DNA of 64,000 bases from Thalassotalea sp. HSM 43 (GCF_004752005.1 NZ_CP038493.1:744001-808000), one strand, 5' to 3'. Numbered from the stretch's first letter, positions 27,165 to 37,087 are shown. Notes: generated by a model not told the origin, from the sequence alone. A program made the numbers and translations.

Positions 27165-29621
27165 ATGAAGTTCAAACATATCCTCGCTGCCATTTCTGTA
27201 TGTGCAGTATTTGCAAGTCATGCATCAAGCATGGCCGTAAAGCAAACCAAAGGTGATTTCGAAGATAAATTTAGGCAGATGGAAGAAATCTTACCAACGC
27301 CAAATGATTACCGAAATGCCGCAGGTGAGCCAGGTAAAGAATACTGGCAACAAAAAGTTGATTACGATATCAACGTCACTCTAGATGAAAAGTCTCGTCG
27401 CCTAAGTGCGACACAAACGGTCACCTATCACAATAACTCGCCATATCGCTTAAAATATATTTGGATACAGTTAGAGCAAAACCGTTTTAAACGTGATTCT
27501 ATCTCTGAGCTAAGTGCTGATTTTGGCGGTTTAGGTCGTCGTGGTCCAGCAACCGAAAAGCCTAGCCATGACAAACCAGGGAAGATCAGCTTTGCTGAGC
27601 TACGTAAACAACATGCCTATTCAGACAACACCTATGGTTTTGATACGTTTAAGGTCACTGATAGCCGCGGTAAGCCATTAAAAGTGACTATTGTTGGCGC
27701 ACAAGCACGTATTGACCTACCAAAAGCATTAAACGCTGGTGATGACGTCAGTTTCAACATTGAATTTGCGTTTAACATTCTCGAAGAAAATGCGGTATCA
27801 GCACGTGCTGGTTACGAGCATTTTCCAGATGATGCCAACAAGGGCGGCAATGATATATTCCTTCTTGCACAATGGTTCCCTCGTGTTGCTGCGTTTTCAG
27901 ATTACGAAGCGTGGCATAATAAAGAATTCTTAGGTCGTGGTGAGTTCACCCTAGAATTTGGTGACTACGATGTAAAAATGACCGTACCTGCGGATCACAT
28001 TGTTGCCTCTACCGGTGAACTTGAAAACGCCTCAAGCGTGCTTACTAAGCAACAACAAAAGCGTTTAAAGCAAGCTGAAAATGCTAAGCGTCCAGTATTT
28101 GTCGTTACCGCTGAAGAAGCACTGAAAAACGAAAAAGCTGGCACAGATAAAACTAAGACGTGGCATTTTAGTGCCGAAAACGTCCGTGATTTTGCTTGGG
28201 CATCATCACGTAAGTTTATGTGGGATGCCAAAGGTTATCATCAAGGTGGTGACGATCAAGAATTGGTTATGGCGATGTCGTACTTTCCAAAAGAAGGTGG
28301 CGATTTATGGAAAAAGTATTCGACTGAATCCGTCATCCACACCATGGACGTATACTCACGCTACACCTTTGATTACCCTTACCCAACGGCAATCAGTGTC
28401 AATGGTCCAGTTGGTGGCATGGAATACCCAATGATCACCTTCAATGGCCCTCGCACAAAATGGCATGAAGATGGCAGCCGTACCTATACTCTTGCCGAAA
28501 AACGCTTTTTGATTGGTGTTGTTATCCACGAAATCGGCCACAACTACTTCCCAATGATCGTCAACTCAGATGAACGTCAGTGGACCTGGATGGATGAAGG
28601 TTTAAACAGCTTCCTTGACGGTGTCGCAGGTCGTGAGTGGGATCCTACAATTCCATGGGGCGTTGAACCGCGTGATATCGTGTCTTACATGAAATCGGAT
28701 GTGCAAGTACCTGTGATGACCCAGTCGGATAGTGTTCTGAAACTTGGTCCTAATGCGTATACCAAGCCAGCGGTTGCCTTGAACATTTTGCGTGAAGTTA
28801 TTCTTGGCCGTGAATTATTTGATTTTGCCTTTAAAGAATACTCAGTGCGTTGGAAGAATAAGCGCCCTACACCATCCGATTTCTTCCGCACGATGGAAGA
28901 AGCATCTGGTGTTGACCTAGACTGGTTCTGGTATGGTTGGTTTTACACCACAGATCACGTAGACATTGCAGTTGATGACGTATATAAGCTACGTCTTGAT
29001 ACTAAAAACCCTGACATCGACCTTGACCGTCGTCGTCAAGAAGAATTAGACAAGCCAACCTCATTGCATGTTGATCGTAACAACGAAGCCGGTGTTAAAA
29101 CCTGGTTAGAGTTAAACTCCGACATTCGTGACTTCCACGACGAAAACGATCGTTGGACAGTTACCAACAAAGATCGCAATGAATACAAGAAAATGCTTAA
29201 CAAACTTGAGCCTTGGGAACGTCAAGCATTTGAACGTGCCGTAAAAGAAGATAAAAACTACTACGTTATTAACTTCTCAAACAAAGGTGGTTTGGTTATG
29301 CCTATTTTACTAGAGCTAACCTACGCCGACGGTTCAACTCAAGCAATGCATATCCCAGCTGAGATTTGGCGCCGTTCGCCAAAGTCGGTAAGCAAGCTTA
29401 TTGTCACCGAAAAAGACAAGGTTCTGGTTTCTGTTGCGGTTGACCCACACTGGGAAACGGCCGATGTAAATGTCGAAAACAACCACTTTCCAAGACGCAT
29501 TATTGAGTCGCGTATTGAAGCGTTCAAGCAAGAAAAGTCGAAGAAAATGGAATATCGCGATATCATGCACGACAGTAAAGCAGAACTTAAAGAACCTAAA
29601 ACCAAGGTTTATAAAAAGTAA
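27165..29621 (+). CDS. Secreted M1-family zinc metallopeptidase
   Basis: An 818-residue exported peptidase. Signal peptide ~1-22; an N-terminal beta-saddle region (VDYDINVTLDEKSRRLSATQTVTYHNNS); the catalytic domain with HEIGH at residues 455-459 and the third zinc ligand Glu478 (HEXXHX18E), and WMDEGLNSF. The usual GAMEN substrate motif reads GGMEY, as in several bacterial M1-like proteins, so aminopeptidase specificity should not be assumed. The start follows CAGGGGCTCTA. The DUF6702-like gene follows by six bases, a likely operon. Confidence 0.93.
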   Translation: MKFKHILAAISVCAVFASHASSMAVKQTKGDFEDKFRQMEEILPTPNDYRNAAGEPGKEYWQQKVDYDINVTLDEKSRRLSATQTVTYHNNSPYRLKYIWIQLEQNRFKRDSISELSADFGGLGRRGPATEKPSHDKPGKISFAELRKQHAYSDNTYGFDTFKVTDSRGKPLKVTIVGAQARIDLPKALNAGDDVSFNIEFAFNILEENAVSARAGYEHFPDDANKGGNDIFLLAQWFPRVAAFSDYEAWHNKEFLGRGEFTLEFGDYDVKMTVPADHIVASTGELENASSVLTKQQQKRLKQAENAKRPVFVVTAEEALKNEKAGTDKTKTWHFSAENVRDFAWASSRKFMWDAKGYHQGGDDQELVMAMSYFPKEGGDLWKKYSTESVIHTMDVYSRYTFDYPYPTAISVNGPVGGMEYPMITFNGPRTKWHEDGSRTYTLAEKRFLIGVVIHEIGHNYFPMIVNSDERQWTWMDEGLNSFLDGVAGREWDPTIPWGVEPRDIVSYMKSDVQVPVMTQSDSVLKLGPNAYTKPAVALNILREVILGRELFDFAFKEYSVRWKNKRPTPSDFFRTMEEASGVDLDWFWYGWFYTTDHVDIAVDDVYKLRLDTKNPDIDLDRRRQEELDKPTSLHVDRNNEAGVKTWLELNSDIRDFHDENDRWTVTNKDRNEYKKMLNKLEPWERQAFERAVKEDKNYYVINFSNKGGLVMPILLELTYADGSTQAMHIPAEIWRRSPKSVSKLIVTEKDKVLVSVAVDPHWETADVNVENNHFPRRIIESRIEAFKQEKSKKMEYRDIMHDSKAELKEPKTKVYKK

Positions 29622-29627
29622 ACTGAC

Positions 29628-30164
29628 ATGAAATTATCGTTTATCACACAAAAGCTGATGCCGATACTGACTATGTTTGTAATGATGATGAGCACTGTCG
29701 TTAGTGCTCATCAACAAAAAGAAGCATACAGCAGTATTTTATTTAATGAGCGCACCAACAATATAGAAGTATCGCATCGTTTTTATCTGCATGATGCTGA
29801 GCATGCGATTGCTGATATTTTGGGTAGCAACTCAGACTTACTATCGGATCCAACCAGCCAGCAAAATTTTGCTACCTATATTCAAAAACAGTTTCGTTTA
29901 TTGGATCAAAGCAAAAAAACATTAGCCTTAGGCAGTGTTGGCTTTGAAGTGGAAGGTAAGTACTTTTGGGTATACCAAGAAATTGCCCAACCTGACAACT
30001 TGTCAGCGATATACATTAAAATGCGAGCATTGCAGGACGAGTGGCCAGGTCAAATTAATCAGATCAACGTTGAATACAGTGACCAGCCGACAAATGGCAA
30101 TAAAGTGCGCTCTGTTCGCGTATCGGAAGATGATGATTGGCAGCGTATTGAGATTGAACGATAA
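29628..30164 (+). CDS. DUF6702-like exported protein
   Basis: A 178-residue protein with a signal peptide (LTMFVMMMSTVVSAH) and a small beta-rich domain starting HQQKEAYSSILFNERTNNIEVSHRFYLHDAE, the layout of DUF6702 proteins, which often sit beside M1-like peptidases. Function is unknown. It follows the peptidase gene by six bases and converges on the glycan island with 44 bases between and no obvious terminator. Confidence 0.75.
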   Translation: MKLSFITQKLMPILTMFVMMMSTVVSAHQQKEAYSSILFNERTNNIEVSHRFYLHDAEHAIADILGSNSDLLSDPTSQQNFATYIQKQFRLLDQSKKTLALGSVGFEVEGKYFWVYQEIAQPDNLSAIYIKMRALQDEWPGQINQINVEYSDQPTNGNKVRSVRVSEDDDWQRIEIER

Positions 30165-30208
30165 ATTTTTATAAACAATAGCATTTTATCGCTAGTAATA
30201 TGCTGCCA

Positions 30209-31375
30209 TTATTGCATTTCAATGTCACAAATTTTTGCCTTTTTTAGCGATGAAATTAGTTTTTCTCCTATTGCCTTGTGTGTAAACTGCTCATTCACTT
30301 CATGATGTAGATTTAAAGAGCTTAGTTTTTCTCTTTCATTCATTGCAGTGATTACTGCTCGAATCAATTCATCTGCATTATTAGGAGGAATTAACCATAC
30401 ACCAGGTTCCTCACCCGATAGGAGCTCTTTTATTGCCGGTGAACTTCTTGTTATTAGGGGTTTATTAGCAGCTAAAATTTGAAATACTTTATTAGGTATG
30501 ACCATATCACTCTTTATTGTGCTACCAAAAATCCCTAAACATACATCAGCTTCATTAATCTTCTCAATTAATGATTCATATTCAACCCACTTATTCCAAC
30601 TAACATTAGAGCATTGTTCTATTTCAAGTTTATACTTTTCAGCCTCTTGCCCTGTGCCAATTAAAGTCCAATTCACTAATTTATTATCGATGAGCTTTGC
30701 TGCAGATAATATGGTAGTTATTCCATGAAGGGGTATAAAGGTTCCATAAAACAATACATTAAATTGCTTATGTTGCTGTTTCAATTTTCTTTTACGTATT
30801 ATTTGTTGGTCAAAAAACAATTCTTCTGCACCAACATAAGTATGAGCTACTTTGTTTTGATCTAGCTTATACCGACTACGAAAGTAATTAGCATGAGCAC
30901 GCGTATCTAACACTACCACATCTGCTGCTCGACACGCTGTCCACTCAAATATATATAAGAGCCAACTCAAAGGGTTATATTTACTAACAAGTTTACGGTC
31001 TTCAACAACGGTATTATAAAGAGAAATGAAAGCATCCCAAACAATTGGAACTCCTTTTATCTTTGCAAATGGCCAAAGAATCAAAACATCTATATGACCT
31101 AAATAACCAACCAAAATAAAGTCAGTTTTGTCAATTTTGCAAAATTTTGCTATGAGCTTTGGGTATTCCTTCATATAACTGAAGAGAATGTTTCCCCATT
31201 GAGATACTTTTTTTAGCTGACTTTTATCATTTTCGCCCATCCAAATGTTTGCATGGCAGTATTGTAGAATACAACCTACTTGGCTCAGGCCATTTTGAAG
31301 AATACGATTTCGAGGCTTGGTTTTATCAAATGTCCCCCAAACTAGAATGTTTAATTTATTTTTCTTATTTTTCAA
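30209..31375 (-). CDS. Glycosyltransferase family 4-like protein
   Basis: A 388-residue GT-B glycosyltransferase. The N-terminal half has KLNILVWGTF and WDAFISLYNTVVEDRK; the C-terminal half has VLFYGTFIPLHGITTILSAA and the nucleotide-sugar loop with ADVCLGIFGSTIKSDMVIPNK and ITRSSPAIKELL. Cytoplasmic, possibly peripheral to the membrane. It starts at TTG 31375, with AGGA upstream located in the end of the preceding (frameshifted) gene; no ATG is available nearby. Substrate unknown. Last gene of the AT-rich glycan island. Confidence 0.85.
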   Translation of the reverse strand: MKNKKNKLNILVWGTFDKTKPRNRILQNGLSQVGCILQYCHANIWMGENDKSQLKKVSQWGNILFSYMKEYPKLIAKFCKIDKTDFILVGYLGHIDVLILWPFAKIKGVPIVWDAFISLYNTVVEDRKLVSKYNPLSWLLYIFEWTACRAADVVVLDTRAHANYFRSRYKLDQNKVAHTYVGAEELFFDQQIIRKRKLKQQHKQFNVLFYGTFIPLHGITTILSAAKLIDNKLVNWTLIGTGQEAEKYKLEIEQCSNVSWNKWVEYESLIEKINEADVCLGIFGSTIKSDMVIPNKVFQILAANKPLITRSSPAIKELLSGEEPGVWLIPPNNADELIRAVITAMNEREKLSSLNLHHEVNEQFTHKAIGEKLISSLKKAKICDIEMQ

Positions 31376-31378
31376 CGG

Positions 31379-32334
31379 TCATTCCTGCTCTATTTTTGAC
31401 GGCAAATCATTCGTACTTTTAATAGCCTTACCGATAAAAAAAGTAATAAAATCAGCTATTACCTGAGCCACCCTATTAAGAGCAGTAATAATAATTGCAC
31501 AAAGCTCGCCGCAAAAAGGTGTTAACAATAAAATCAATACAAATTCTCTTACACCAACCCCCCCGGAGCACCGGGCGTTAGATACCCAGTTATGAAAGCG
31601 ATTGAAAAAATTCCGGCGACAAGGATAATATTTTCAAACTGATAATCAAAGATACTGTCGGCCAAATACTCTAATGAAAAACCAACAGTTAAAAAAGTAA
31701 ACCAATAAAGAATTAGGCATATCAATAGGTATTTTACTTTAGGAAAATGTAAATTACGTAGGAATTTAAGCTTACTATCAACTCCAAATAGGCTTGGAAT
31801 TTGACGCAAAACAATCAAACTGATAACTGATATAAAAATTGAACTATAAATCAAAACATCTAATTGGATTAGATGTTTTTCTATGGTTTCCTGCAAACCT
31901 ACTTGATATAAAGTAAACAATGAAAGAGTCATTACTGCTAAGGTAAGTAAAACAACCTCTAAAACCAGAGTATTAACTACATTGACAGTGTCGATTCTTA
32001 TAGCTCTCGAAAACCACACTCGACCAAATAAATGCGCTATATTTCCGGGCACATACTTACCCAATTGTGATATAAAAAATATTTGAATTGTTTGCTTTAT
32101 ATCTATTTTGTCATTTCTACCTATTAATAAAATGAACCATATAATAGCTCCTAAGAAGTTTGTGAAAATAAAAATCATTACAGTTATTGTAACGGGCAGT
32201 AAAAACGTAGCCCTCCATTGAAACTGCTCCAGCTTAGGTAATGCTGTTAACGCAAAATAGGCTAGGATAATAACTACCAAGATATTACCTAATAGGTGGG
32301 CAGCTTTCTTAGTCATTTTAACTATTTTGTCCAA
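31379..32334 (-). pseudogene. UPF0104/lysylphosphatidylglycerol synthetase-TM-like protein, frameshifted in a G7 tract
   Basis: The open frame 31549-32334 (261 residues, six or more membrane helices) ends abruptly at GYLTPGAPGGLV. The family motif is P-G-A-P-G-G-X-G-V-R-E. Adding one G to the G7 run (minus strand, plus-strand C7 at 31558-31564) restores G-A-P-G-G-V-G-V-R-E-F-V-L and ~60 more residues to a TGA at 31379, three bases before the next gene's TTG. Repaired length ~319 fits the family. It is a sequencing error, a real mutation, or a slippage switch. The frame opens at TTG 32334; ATG 32316 is the other start. Probable role: a membrane step in glycolipid or polysaccharide synthesis. 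Confidence 0.85.
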
Positions 32335-32338
32335 ACGC

Positions 32339-33157
32339 TCAATTTTTTTTCTTAGCGAGTACTATATACCCATCACCAAGGCCGAATTTTGCAAAAGCAC
32401 TCTGCGCATGGCAACATAATCGCATCAGCATTCTTCCTATATAACTTTGTTGAAACGAAAACAGTTTAGCCTCACTTTTTCGTTCAATTCCGCTTCGTTC
32501 TGTTCCCTCTAAGTCACCCACAGGCCGTTTTTTAGAATCCGCATTATGTATCCTATCTCGAAGGATATTAGTCAGGTAGGTTAAGGGGTAGCCGTAAGTC
32601 TCAAAATGAATACATTCCAAGCCACAATCATTCATTAATTTTAAAAACTCTTGTTTTTCATAGCGTCTAAAATGGCCAGCCCAAACATCTTTAGGCCCCC
32701 ATTTCGACATTAGTGCAGGTACAGATAGTAAACACATCCCTCCCGGCTTCAACCATTTCAACCACTCAATAAGAGCCGCCTTATCATTCTCAATATGCTC
32801 TAAAACCTCGAAAGACATAATTACATCAAACTGTTGATTCCAATCTAAACTCTCAGCATGAATAGACTTTGCAACTGCAGTATTTAATAATGTCTGTGAA
32901 GCAACCAAACGTGCCTCAGCGGATCTCTCTAACACCTCTACTTCATAACCTTTTTGCCAACAATCATAACTAAGAGCTCCTGCACCACACCCTACTTCTA
33001 GGATACGCGCTGTACTAATTCCCCTCAATATTTTACAAACTCTAAATCGTCTTAAAACATACCTAGGAGCGGGTACCCAACTTAAATCATTGAAATAAAG
33101 ACCGTAATCTTTATCAAAACTAACCAGATTGTTATTTTCAGGCAGCTTAGACATCAT
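32339..33157 (-). CDS. Class I SAM-dependent methyltransferase
   Basis: A 272-residue methyltransferase. Motif I is ILEVGCGAGALSYD (~residues 49-62), followed by the acidic VEVLERS and the motif F-D-V-I-M-S-F-E-V-L-E-H-I, as in UbiG/methyltransf_11 and 23 proteins. In a glycan cluster it may modify a lipid or sugar. The start (ATG 33157, alternative 33154) overlaps the end of the GT2 gene by 11 bases. Confidence 0.85.
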   Translation of the reverse strand: MMSKLPENNNLVSFDKDYGLYFNDLSWVPAPRYVLRRFRVCKILRGISTARILEVGCGAGALSYDCWQKGYEVEVLERSAEARLVASQTLLNTAVAKSIHAESLDWNQQFDVIMSFEVLEHIENDKAALIEWLKWLKPGGMCLLSVPALMSKWGPKDVWAGHFRRYEKQEFLKLMNDCGLECIHFETYGYPLTYLTNILRDRIHNADSKKRPVGDLEGTERSGIERKSEAKLFSFQQSYIGRMLMRLCCHAQSAFAKFGLGDGYIVLAKKKN

Positions 33158-34169
33158 TATTAGTTCCTTTCTTCATAACCTTATTGTACTCCAATACATT
33201 ATCTTTCGAGCTTGGACTTGGGTTACCTCTAAAGCGGTCTTCTAACTTTTCAACTTTATGGATTGTTTTTTCTATTAACTTTCTATTTATACTTATTAAG
33301 TCAGCAATGATACCAAGCACTAATATAATTACGCCCATAATGACTAAAGTAGTACCTAAAATTAGCGACTGAATATGCCCACTTCCATCGCCGGTAGAAT
33401 AAAAATAAAGAAACCGTAATATCGGAACAATACCGATAAATAATATAATAACCCCAGTCCCTAAAAAAACTCTAAACGGTTGGTACATTGTATAAACTCT
33501 AAACAACGTGGTAACTGACTTATTTAAAAATTGAGGCACTGATGTAAACAATCTGGACTTTCTAGTATTGGGATTTGTTCCAATTTTGACTGATTTAACG
33601 CACATTTTATTAGCACTAGCTAGAAGCAACATTTCTATCGTGTAACTAAAGTCGGAAATTATATTGATCTTTTGAACAGATTTTTTCGACATTGCTCTAA
33701 AGCCGCTGACAGCATCGGTAATCTCTAGCCCAGTTACCTTTCTAATCACAAAGCTACCGAAAACCTGTAAGCACCTTTTAAAAAGAGAAAAATGAGGGTT
33801 TTCAATTCCACCTCTATCGCCGATTACGATATCGGCCTTTCCGGCTAGGATTGGAGCAACCAATTTGGGAATGTCATGACCTTGATATTGATTATCGCCA
33901 TCTGTATTAACAATAATATCAGCATTTAGACGTAAACATTCTTCGATACCTGTATGAAAAGTTCTAGCAAGACCTTGGTTTGAAGTATTAATTATAATAT
34001 GATCAACGCCCAACTCTTCTGCAATTTTCACTGTATCATCTGTAGAGCCATCATCTACAACTAACAACTCTATAGTATCGACACCAATAATATTTTTGGG
34101 CAAATCTTTAATAACCTGAGGCAAAGTATCAGCTTCATTAAAGCAAGGTATTTGAATTATAAGTTTCAT
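33147..34169 (-). CDS. Family 2 glycosyltransferase, dolichol-phosphate mannose synthase-like
   Basis: A 340-residue GT2 protein. The N-terminal GT-A domain has IQIPCFNEADTLPQVI, LLVVDDGSTDDT, and the metal-binding IVNTDGDNQY, then IVIGDRGG and DAVSGFRAMS. Two C-terminal membrane helices (~243-262 and 277-298) follow. This is the layout of enzymes that load a sugar on undecaprenyl or dolichyl phosphate at the inner membrane, a fitting donor for the adjacent GT39-like protein. Donor sugar unknown. Confidence 0.88.
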   Translation of the reverse strand: MKLIIQIPCFNEADTLPQVIKDLPKNIIGVDTIELLVVDDGSTDDTVKIAEELGVDHIIINTSNQGLARTFHTGIEECLRLNADIIVNTDGDNQYQGHDIPKLVAPILAGKADIVIGDRGGIENPHFSLFKRCLQVFGSFVIRKVTGLEITDAVSGFRAMSKKSVQKINIISDFSYTIEMLLLASANKMCVKSVKIGTNPNTRKSRLFTSVPQFLNKSVTTLFRVYTMYQPFRVFLGTGVIILFIGIVPILRFLYFYSTGDGSGHIQSLILGTTLVIMGVIILVLGIIADLISINRKLIEKTIHKVEKLEDRFRGNPSPSSKDNVLEYNKVMKKGTNNDV

Positions 34170-34186
34170 TGCAACTTCCTTTTTAG

Positions 34187-35971
34187 CTAAAATCCAGAGA
34201 AAACATTTTCGATTTGTACTTCATTACTCGGGACGTATAGGTTATCCCCCCACCGTAACTTAACTATTCCGCTCCCATCTTTAGCAGAGATTTGATGGCG
34301 TCCTTCAGACAAAAACAAAGTTTCCCCTGGATAGATTGGAGTTTTGTTTATATTAACTTTCGATCCCGCTTCTAAGGTATAAACGCCTGAAATTTGAATG
34401 TGGAAGTTAAGTTCACTACTAGAGTGCCCAAAGTTAAACTGTTTACCAGCAACGTAAATTTTATTCCAGTGATGTATATAGTTTCTGCCTATGACATTTT
34501 TATCTGTCTCTGATAGGTCTATTGAATTGTCCAACTCCACTTTCAATGTTTTTTCTTCTAGGTATCCAATATTTGCAATATAAAATACTGGCTGACTTTT
34601 AATGATAATTTGCTCAAAAGTTGGCGTTAAATTGGCTTTGTAATTTTCCATTCCCCAAGAACTCATAAAGAAACCTACCTGCCGAAAAGTTGATACCATC
34701 GAGCACCTATCAAAGTAACTTACAGGTTTAGGGAAAATTTTATGAATTTCATTTACTAAAAGTTTTTGTGAATTATTTGAGCGGGTTTGTGGTCGTTCAA
34801 CAGCCATTTTGACCGTATTCAAAACCAATAGAACAATAAATGTGCCCGCGATGAAATGCTTTGCTTTTGATTCAAACTTATCAAATAAACAAAACCAAAC
34901 TAAGCCACAAAAAAAAGATGCCAATGGTAAGGCGAACGTATAAAAATATGGGAAGGCGTTTCTGTAAAATAAGATTGAAAACAAAGGGAGTAAGAAAGCT
35001 ACGTACAACATAACCCAGCTTATGAATTTAAAATTTAGGAGGGCAGGCTCTGAAATAAATTTTTGTTTATCAATAGTCCAAAACAACACACAACCTGAAC
35101 ACAATGTTCCCCAAAATACAACATCAAAAACCAGAGTATTCAAAAAATATGCTTTTCCTGGAAAAAATTCGGCTTGCTCAATAGTTTTAGAAAAGCTGTG
35201 AGTTAATAAAGATACTTCAGCTTGTTTAATTGGCGATTCAACCCCTTGTTTATGAAAAAATAGCCCAATAAGAAAGAAAACTAGGGTGCTAATAAGGATT
35301 TTGGCTACATACATTAAATCTTCTTTTCTTTCATTGGATAACAGTATTCGCCTTAGACCAAGCAAAATAAAAGTTGGTAAATACAAAACTGACTTTATCG
35401 TTACAAGAAGAGAGATTGATCCTAATAAAGCACTCGTCAAAATCAAATAATTCTTTTTTTGGAAATTTAACAAAATAGAAACGATTGCGGTTACACAAAA
35501 TGTTGCTATTGGATCGGTTCTAAAACTTGCTCCCATTAAAAGGATATAAGAAAAAGAAAAGTAAGAAAATATTGCAAATAAGGAAGCTGTTACAGTTAAA
35601 AAGTTACGACATATAGAATAAAGAAAAGCTCCTGTCAGCACTTGTAATAAAACCATTACAATACGGCCAACAACAACTAAATTAACTTCATTGAAGGTCA
35701 AAAGACTCATCCATGAAAAAAGATGTACATGGAATGTTTGGAGAGAAGAAGATAACTCCCCTCTTAAATGTTTAAAAATAAAAGACAAATAATAAAATTC
35801 ATCCCAATTAATTTCATAGTTAAACGCGATATGAATCTTGGAGAATAAAAGTAACAATAACAGTAAAACTAAAACACCACTCCAAATTGACTGTGAAAGA
35901 GCCATTTTTTGATCAAAGGGAGTTTTAATTAAAGTTATGTAATTATTAAGCGCTATAACTGCTCTTTTCAT
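34187..35971 (-). CDS. GT39/ArnT-like polytopic glycosyltransferase
   Basis: A 594-residue membrane protein with ~10 hydrophobic helices in the first ~410 residues and a periplasmic C-terminal domain. The first loop contains INWDEFYYLS, the acidic site common to GT-C enzymes (PMT/ArnT type), and the later FYRNAFPYFYTFALPLASF is similar to this class. It would use a polyprenyl-phosphate sugar, consistent with the DPM-like gene 17 bases downstream. First gene of the glycan island. Confidence 0.75.
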   Translation of the reverse strand: MKRAVIALNNYITLIKTPFDQKMALSQSIWSGVLVLLLLLLLFSKIHIAFNYEINWDEFYYLSFIFKHLRGELSSSLQTFHVHLFSWMSLLTFNEVNLVVVGRIVMVLLQVLTGAFLYSICRNFLTVTASLFAIFSYFSFSYILLMGASFRTDPIATFCVTAIVSILLNFQKKNYLILTSALLGSISLLVTIKSVLYLPTFILLGLRRILLSNERKEDLMYVAKILISTLVFFLIGLFFHKQGVESPIKQAEVSLLTHSFSKTIEQAEFFPGKAYFLNTLVFDVVFWGTLCSGCVLFWTIDKQKFISEPALLNFKFISWVMLYVAFLLPLFSILFYRNAFPYFYTFALPLASFFCGLVWFCLFDKFESKAKHFIAGTFIVLLVLNTVKMAVERPQTRSNNSQKLLVNEIHKIFPKPVSYFDRCSMVSTFRQVGFFMSSWGMENYKANLTPTFEQIIIKSQPVFYIANIGYLEEKTLKVELDNSIDLSETDKNVIGRNYIHHWNKIYVAGKQFNFGHSSSELNFHIQISGVYTLEAGSKVNINKTPIYPGETLFLSEGRHQISAKDGSGIVKLRWGDNLYVPSNEVQIENVFSGF

Positions 35972-36223
35972 CTTCCGCTAATGGTTATTATAATTATCAC
36001 CCTAAACTAACAGGGTTTTTCCAATCTATTATTATGAGCATAGCAGAGAATTTTATTTTTCCAATTAAGTAAACTATTTACTTATAGAACTAAGCTTTTG
36101 ATTTTTAGTTTATTTTGTAATTTAGGGGAGCTATTTAGTTATTTTATATTACTCTCAATAGCTTTGATATTAGGTCAATATACAATATGTACTAAAGAGT
36201 ATTATCATTACTTATTTGAAACA
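35972..36223. other. AT-rich intergenic region before the glycan island
   Basis: About 250 bases with no ORF of note and very high A+T. It should hold the promoter for the minus-strand glycan genes; a TATAAT-like element lies near 35988 but I could not pair it with a -35. Together with the terminator at 36224-36256 this accounts for the gap before grpE. Confidence 0.5.
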
Positions 36224-36256
36224 AAAAAGGCTCACTGAACAATAGTGAGCCTTTTT
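36224..36256. terminator. Intrinsic terminator downstream of grpE
   Basis: A 13-bp perfect stem (36224-36236 with 36244-36256), core GGCTCACT, seven-base loop, A-tract and T-tract on either side. It lies 23 bases past the grpE stop. Confidence 0.88.
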
Positions 36257-36278
36257 CTTATACAGATTCTTGTAGCGG

Positions 36279-36881
36279 TTATTTAGAAACCATAACCATA
36301 GCTGGACGAATCAGGCGGCCGTTAAGCTCGTAACCTTTTTGCATTACCGCAATAACGGTGTTTGCTTCAACACCTTCTACCGGTTGCATAGACATCGCTT
36401 GATGCAATTCTGGATTAAATGGCTGGTCTTGTGGGTCAACGGCTTTAACACCGAACTTATCCAAACCAGAAATCAAACCTTGCAGCGTCAAGTTAACACC
36501 ATCATAGGTGGTCTTTTGCTGTTCATCTTCAGCGTTAATGGTGGCTAGACCACGTTCTAAATTATCAACAACCGTTAGCATTTCACCAGCAAATTTCTCA
36601 AGCGCAAACTTTTTCGCTTTTTCAACTTCCTGCGCACTGCGACGACGAATATTGTCAACTTCGGCTTTGGCGCGAATAACGGAATCTTTTTGCTCATCAA
36701 CTTTTGCTAATGCGGCAGCAAGCTTTTGCTCTAGTTCAGCAATTTTTTCTTGCTCTGCAGACAATACTTCGACTTCTTGCTCTGCTTGTTGCTCTTCAAC
36801 AACAACCTCTTCTGTATTCTCAACCGTTTCTTGTTCTACGGTATCTGGTTGCTGTTCTGTTTTATTTGACTCGTTCGTCAT
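36279..36881 (-). CDS. grpE: Nucleotide exchange factor GrpE
   Basis: Releases ADP from DnaK in the cytoplasm. The protein (200 residues from ATG 36881) has an acidic Gln/Glu-rich start, a long coiled coil (~45-110: [39 protein letters not shown]), and the GrpE beta domain with [29 protein letters not shown] and [22 protein letters not shown] longer frame exists to TTG 36908, but ATG 36881 has GGAG six bases upstream. A sigma-32 promoter lies ~85 bases upstream. Divergent from nadK, as in E. coli. Confidence 0.97.
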   Translation of the reverse strand: MTNESNKTEQQPDTVEQETVENTEEVVVEEQQAEQEVEVLSAEQEKIAELEQKLAAALAKVDEQKDSVIRAKAEVDNIRRRSAQEVEKAKKFALEKFAGEMLTVVDNLERGLATINAEDEQQKTTYDGVNLTLQGLISGLDKFGVKAVDPQDQPFNPELHQAMSMQPVEGVEANTVIAVMQKGYELNGRLIRPAMVMVSK

Positions 36882-36965
36882 CGATAACTCCACAATATCT
36901 TTTCCCAAGTTCCGCTAGACGCAAGACTGCGACTGACTCAGGGGTACTGATTTTCACTAAAACAT

Positions 36966-36993
36966 TTATGGGGGCATTATATACGCTTTCAAG
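36966..36993 (-). promoter_or_regulatory. Sigma-32 heat-shock promoter for grpE
   Basis: On the minus strand CTTGAA (36993-36988), a 14-base spacer, then CCCCAT (36973-36968). This matches the sigma-32 consensus CTTGAAA-N11-16-CCCCATNT. The spacer also contains a TATAAT that could serve sigma-70. Confidence 0.85.
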
Positions 36994-37087
36994 CATTAAT
37001 TTTAACTAAAATTCCGCTCTCAGCTTTACTTTAGCTAATTTCTTAGTAAAACTGCCTTTATATAGGAAAAAACTGCAACACCTCTAG

